Source: Chrysomallon squamiferum
Taxonomy: Eukaryota; Mollusca; Gastropoda; Neomphalida; Peltospiridae
Assembly (NCBI GenBank): GCA_012295275.1
Contig: CM022679.1
Span: forward strand, 24,749,002 to 24,813,001
Reading direction: 5' to 3'
DNA: 64,000 nt
Shown: in pieces, positions 59,939 through 64,000 of the stretch
Layout of the letters: each line of letters starts with the position of its first letter
Position numbering within the stretch: the stretch's first letter is position 1
Position numbers and translations under genes: made by a program
Notes under the pieces: model-generated
Database searches by the model: none
Told to the model about the DNA's origin: nothing
Seen by the model: only the letters and a program-made list of their open reading frames with translations

Positions 59939-62900
59939 TTACGTTTATAATAGAATGTTTATATTAACCTATTAATTAATTAAATAAATAATTGTATAAT
60001 TATTTTATGATTAAATTTTAAAACATACAAAACATATTTAAATAGGCTTCCTAACTTTGCATAATAAAATCAGCTTTGCTTAATTATAGTTTTGCTAACT
60101 AGGAAAATTAATAATCTGTTACATATTATTAATCTCAGAATAATATGATGTTACTTTACATTAAAATAACAAAGAAAAAAGACAAAAATGTTAAATATCT
60201 TAATGATGGATATTTTATTTTGTGCTTTTTTTTGTTTTAAAAACAGCGCGCAGAGGAACATGATAGGGAAATTCCTGAAGTCTCCATAATCATTGATGTC
60301 TGTAATGAAACAAACAGCAGCACCTCCATTTAGAATCAAGTCATTTTGCAGAAGGAGAATGGATTCAATGATCTTTTCTCGAGATCATCGAACCCGATGA
60401 AAGGCTTGGACGTGCCACAAATCGTCAATCTGAACGCGAAGGTGTGAAAGGTGGCGTCGAATTTGAAATAGAAAACACTGGAAAGTATTTTTACATTGGG
60501 TTTGAGAACTCTATAGGTGGTGACATCAAGTCTTTCATAGCTGTTGATGATAATAAATCAGCAAAGTGGGCTTGTGAGAATATCAGTGGTGGTGCTGATA
60601 AGAAGCTGACATCTCATGGTTACTATCTGACATGTTGCACAGAAAACCCAGCAGAATCAAAATTTAAGAAACTAATTTTCACTATCAGACAGGTCAGTTT
60701 AATATCTATTTATTTGTGTAATATCACATATATATATATATATATAACTAAGAACTTTATGTATATATGAAATAAGTACTCTGTCGTTAAATTTTGTTGT
60801 GAGAAATAATTGATTTAGTTTACTCATTTTTATTAATTTGACAGGTTTTTATTTTACATTTAATATACTTACTCCTGCTGTACTGTTTCTGAGTAACACT
60901 AATGTAAATAAGATCCCTTATTTAGATCTTTCTCAAATCTTAATAGGTTCAAATGATCCATTCAAAACAAAAAGTGTTTAACAAATTAGTTTATCAAGTG
61001 GAAAAAATATGTTAGAGAACCAAATACATAGATACATGTCGTAATACAGGAACAACAAACAACAAGAAGAAGAATACATAACAACAGTAATGATGGAAAT
61101 TTTATATTATTTACTGAGGAACAAATAAATCAATAAATTAACGATTAGCACAAACTTAATATTTTTATTTTTTTTTTCAGCATATAATATCTGTATTGTA
61201 TATTAACAACTGTACTCCCTATGATCTATGTTACAAAGATAAATTTTGTGAAACCTGAAAACTACTTCTACTTTGGTGGAGTCACCCACCATCAAAGCTA
61301 ATGAAACCGAAACCATCGTTGTGTCAGATTCTAGTGGACATTTAGCAGAAGTAGTTGCTGGTGGATTGAAGTATACCATAGATGGACAACAATTGTTCTT
61401 GTACATTTACTTTAGTAAGACACAAAATGGAAATTACAAGGCATTCATTGCTATTGATAAGAATAAATCAGCACAATGGGCTTGTGAGAAGAGCAGAGAA
61501 GGTTTTTATGAGACACCGACAGCTGATGGTTACTATCTGTCATGTTTCACAGATTCAGAGTCTAAACTTTTTGTTTTCACTATCAGAAAGGTCAGTTTAA
61601 TATCCTTTACTTTCCATATATTTGAGTAATATCATACATATATATATATAACTGAGATCTTTAGTTATATATATGAAAATAAGTCCTGTTCTTACATTTA
61701 TTGTGAAAAATAATAGATTTAGTTTATTAATTTGACAATTCTTAATTTTACATTTAATATACTTACTCTTGCTGTACTGTTTCTGAGTAACCATTAATGT
61801 AAATAAGATCCGTTATTTAGCTCTTTCTCTACTCTTAATAGGTTCAATGATCCATTAAAACAAAAGTGTTTAATAAATTAGTTTATCAGCTGGAAAACCA
61901 AATACATATACGTTATAATACAAGAACAACAAACAACAACAACAAGAACACATAACAACAATAATGATGGAAATTTTATATTATATACTGAGGAACAAAT
62001 ATATCAATACATTAATGATTAAAACAAATTGTAATATTATTATAATATCTTTTTTTTTTCAGGATATAATATTTTTGAACATTATCAACAGTACTCCCTG
62101 TGATCTATGTTACATAGATAAATTCGTGAAACCTGAAAATACTTCGGTGGAGTCACCCACCATCAAAGCTTATGACACCAAAACCATTGAAGTGACAAAT
62201 CCTAGTGGATGTTTAGATAAAGTGGCTGGTGGATTCAAATATACTTTAGAGAGACAACAATTGTACATTGGCTTTAGTACGACAGAAAAAGGAAATTACA
62301 AGGCATTCATTGCTATTGATGAGAATAAATCAGCAAAATGGGCTTGTGAGAAGAGCAGAGAAGGTTTTTATGAGACACAGACAGCTGATGGTTACTATCT
62401 GTCATGTTTCACACATTCAGAGTTTAAACGTTTCGTTTTCACTATCAGAAAGGTCAGTTTAATATCCTTTACTTCCCATATATTTGTGTAATATCATCTT
62501 TAGTTATATATATGAAAATAAGTACTGTTGTTACATTTATTGTGAGAAATAATAGATTTAGTTTATTAATTTGACAATTTTTAATTTTACATTTAATATA
62601 CTTACTTTTACTGTGTACTGTTACTGTGTAATATATTGTAAATAAGATCAGTTATTTAGATCTTTCTCTACTCTGAACAGGTTCAAATAATCCATTAAAA
62701 CAAAAAGTGTTTAATAAATTTGTTTATCAGCTGGAAAAAATATGGGAGATAACTAAATATATAGATATACATTATAATACAGGCACAACAACAAACAACA
62801 ACAACAAACAACAACAACAACAACAAATAATAATAATAATAATAATAATAATGAAAATTTTACGTTTTGATTACACCACCCCTGTCTAAATGGAGTTTAC

Positions 62901-63008
62901 ATTAGAAGATCAGTTCAGGATATTTGTATCATTCCATTGCAGAAAGTGCATGTTAGAGGTCAGCAGATTTTCAGTAAAAGAAGACAAATATCAACCATCA
63001 GATTTTAA
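59759..63008 (+). CDS. Tandem-exon gene of unknown family, three repeated domain exons, partly decayed
   Basis: Gene model: first exon 59759-59815, domain exons A (60254-60692), B (61181-61590) and C (62063-62452), terminal exon 62943-63008, AATAAA at 63130. The domain, about 125-130 aa, has a variable first half and a conserved second half with YKAFIAID, NKSAKWACE and GYYLSCFT, ending FTIRK. There is no signal peptide on the first exon, so a cytosolic product is expected if one is made. Exon C is intact and phase 0-0; A and B each carry a frame change and a stop. Introns are homologous between units, so duplication included whole exon-intron units. The family is not recognised. The hydrophobic/polar alternation suggests a beta-rich fold, and a distant likeness to small beta-sandwich pore-formers was considered but not supported. 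Confidence 0.55.
59893..59939 (+). repeat. TTA microsatellite directly after the first exon
   Basis: About 15 TTA units in the first intron. Confidence 0.9.
60254..60692 (+). pseudogene. Domain exon A, frame-broken
   Basis: The exon starts EEHDREIPEVSIIIDVCNET and runs to TAG 60331. The continuing homologous frame (LESSHFAEGEWIQ) is shifted by -1 near 60325-60330 and then meets TGA 60369; after that it reads cleanly from LEIIEPDERLGRA through NKSAKWACEN and GYYLTCCT to FTIRQ and the donor CAG|GTCAGT. The second half is well preserved and is the most diverged of the three copies. Two lesions argue for decay, although an assembly error at one of them cannot be excluded. Confidence 0.6.
60693..61180 (+). 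other. Intron after exon A, homologous to the two following introns
   Basis: It shares TA-repeat, TTGTGAGAAATAAT, ATTTTACATTTAATATACTT and GTACTGTTTCTGAGTAAC blocks with the introns at 61591-62062 and 62453-62942, in the same order. This shows that complete exon-intron units were duplicated. Confidence 0.8.
61181..61590 (+). pseudogene. Domain exon B, frame-broken
   Basis: The acceptor is TTTTTTTCAG and the donor AAAG|GTCAGT, both as in exon C. It opens HIISVLYINNCTPYDLCYKD and meets TGA 61256-61258. Compared with exon C it has one extra base near 61247 and seven extra near 61262-61270, a net shift of +8. After 61276 the frame is open and close to exon C (VESPTIKANETETIVV to FTIRK). At 410 bases it is not a multiple of three, unlike exon C (390). 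Confidence 0.65.
62063..62452 (+). CDS. Domain exon C, intact
   Basis: 390 bases, 130 codons, phase 0 at both ends (acceptor TTTTTTTTTCAG, donor AAAG|GTCAGT). It opens DIIFLNIINSTPCDLC, then VKPENTSVESPTIKA, YIGFSTTEKGNYKAFIAID, ENKSAKWACEKSREG and ADGYYLSCFT, and ends FTIRK. The four Cys are not in a zinc-type spacing. It is nearly identical to the second half of exon B, so the B/C split is recent. It is not assignable to a known family by eye. Confidence 0.75.
62770..62850 (+). repeat. CAA then TAA microsatellite
   Basis: Interrupted CAA repeats followed by TAA repeats in the last intron. The same CAA-rich position is shorter in the introns of the other two units. Confidence 0.8.
62943..63008 (+). 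CDS. Tandem-exon gene, terminal exon
   Basis: The acceptor CATTCCATTGCAG is followed in phase 0 by 21 codons (KVHVRGQQIFSKRRQ to ISTIRF) and TAA 63006-63008. The tail is basic and unlike the start of the domain exons, so it closes the tandem array. The support is splice-site quality, phase and the AATAAA 122 bases further on. Confidence 0.5.
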   Translation, partial: KVHVRGQQIFSKRRQISTIRF

Positions 63009-63129
63009 AAAAAGCATCAGTTTATATATATAATTTGTAACATAATTTGAAAAAATAACTTTTTAATATTTTTTCTTTCTTTTTACTCAAGAAGGAAGAG
63101 TGAAATTAAATCCATCTTTCTAGGCCTGT

Positions 63130-63135
63130 AATAAA
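63130..63135 (+). promoter_or_regulatory. Polyadenylation signal of the tandem-exon gene
   Basis: AATAAA lies 122 bases after the predicted stop; GT-rich DNA, as preferred downstream of cleavage sites, follows at 63305-63376 but is rather far away. Confidence 0.5.
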
Positions 63136-63304
63136 GTATAACAGGTTTCATGTAGCCTGAGTATGCTCTGGCACAGAGACAAATGTCTGTCTGAGCTGAG
63201 GATACTTGGGCTAAGGCATCACACTGATTAATTTTATGTTTTATATAAATTTAAATGAATTCATATATATACAAAATATAAAATATTTTTGTAACTGCAT
63301 ATGT

Positions 63305-63328
63305 GTATATGTATGTGTGTCTGTGTGT

Positions 63329-63376
<48 letters not shown>
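63305..63376 (+). repeat. GT microsatellite
   Basis: About 35 GT units with a few interruptions at the 5' end. A second array of about 27 units lies at 63733-63786. Nothing else is recognised to the right window edge. Confidence 0.9.
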
Positions 63377-63377
<1 letters not shown>

Positions 63378-63728
63378 AGTGTAGGTACTGGCTTCAGCAA
63401 TGTGCAGCTTGTTGCAAGGACCGAATCAGTTGAAAATTGTTGTCATTTCCCTGATTATAATTAAGCGTTTTATTGTTTTTTAAAGTCTTGATAGAAAGAA
63501 GTCAAAATACAGCTAATTCATATCTGAGGAAGGGATGAATCTGGGGGAAAAATAACAATATTTACAAATTAAATGCTTGAAATCTGTGCATTTTCATTGC
63601 TTCTGTGTATAAATTTGTGAAAGATACGAGCTGGCAAAATCAGGATTTTCATTTTGTAAAAGGATCTATAACATACAAATATCTGACAGTTATTTTTTCA
63701 AGATATATTTTGGGCCAGTACCTGATAC

Positions 63729-63792
<64 letters not shown>

Positions 63793-64000
63793 CTGCCTAT
63801 ATTATAATCTATTTGACTATTTAAGGAAGACACTGCAAAGGTTTATCATTTCAAATTTTAAACAAAGAGAATGCAGTAAATATGCCAAAATGGATAAATC
63901 AAAGAGGTAAACCAAATAATTTTTTATCATGTAATTTAGTTACATTTTTTTATTAAGTGTTCAAGTTATTTTTTTTAAATTTGTTTCTTTTGAATAATTT

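Noticed and set aside
60302-60383. A short 82-base intron in exon A that would bypass the stop codons
   Set aside because: Donor and acceptor exist (GTAATG, CTCGAG), but the joined phase leads to a new stop after four codons.
60254-62452. Assignment of the tandem domain to small beta-sandwich pore-forming or cytolysin families
   Set aside because: Only a vague pattern likeness (N-T near the start, beta-type alternation). No diagnostic motif was seen, so the family is left as unknown.

Overview
This is an AT-rich, intron-rich metazoan nuclear window, saturated with microsatellites (CA/GT, TTA, TTTA, CT) and homopolymer runs. The gene content and repeat style suggest a protostome, most likely a mollusc or another lophotrochozoan; this is inference, because no species-specific marker was found. 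All genes I can support are on the plus strand. Coding DNA is only a few percent of the window.

Layout. (1) 1-1186: the last two exons of an executioner caspase (caspase-3/7-like). The gene is cut by the left window edge; what remains starts at the active-site motif ACRG and contains the whole small subunit. (2) 1187-9900: non-coding, with an old direct duplication (about 2.8-3.9 kb versus 4.5-5.7 kb). (3) 9960-46441: one gene about 36 kb long with ten coding exons. It encodes a LIM - repeat linker - RA - SARAH protein of about 523 aa, the LIM-containing RASSF known from invertebrates (Drosophila dRASSF type, related to vertebrate RASSF2/4/6). Every exon junction keeps the frame. Two further start-like exons in intron 3 (30619-30641 and 32746-32828) end in the same phase as the LIM-side exon 3, so they could give LIM-less isoforms of vertebrate-like length. 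(4) 46442-53500: 3' UTR and AT-rich flank. (5) 53.56-58.52 kb: a large diverged inverted repeat. Its left arm carries a 203-bp internally deleted mariner element with TA target duplications, and its spacer holds a tandem duplication of about 0.5 kb. (6) 59.5-63.1 kb: a compact TATA-promoter locus made of three tandem units of about 0.87-0.9 kb, each carrying one phase 0-0 exon for a domain of about 125-130 aa that I do not recognise (WACE...GYYLSC signature). The first two units carry frame-breaking lesions; the third is intact and is followed by a short terminal exon and an AATAAA.

Functional reading. The caspase and the RASSF both belong to cell-death and growth control: caspases execute apoptosis, and RASSF proteins link Ras-type GTPases to Hippo/MST kinases through SARAH. 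They are separate genes, and I see no sign of co-regulation. The third locus is the most novel part. It is a young, exon-shuffled, partly decayed lineage-specific family, with two identical 13-base palindrome-centred boxes above its TATA box.
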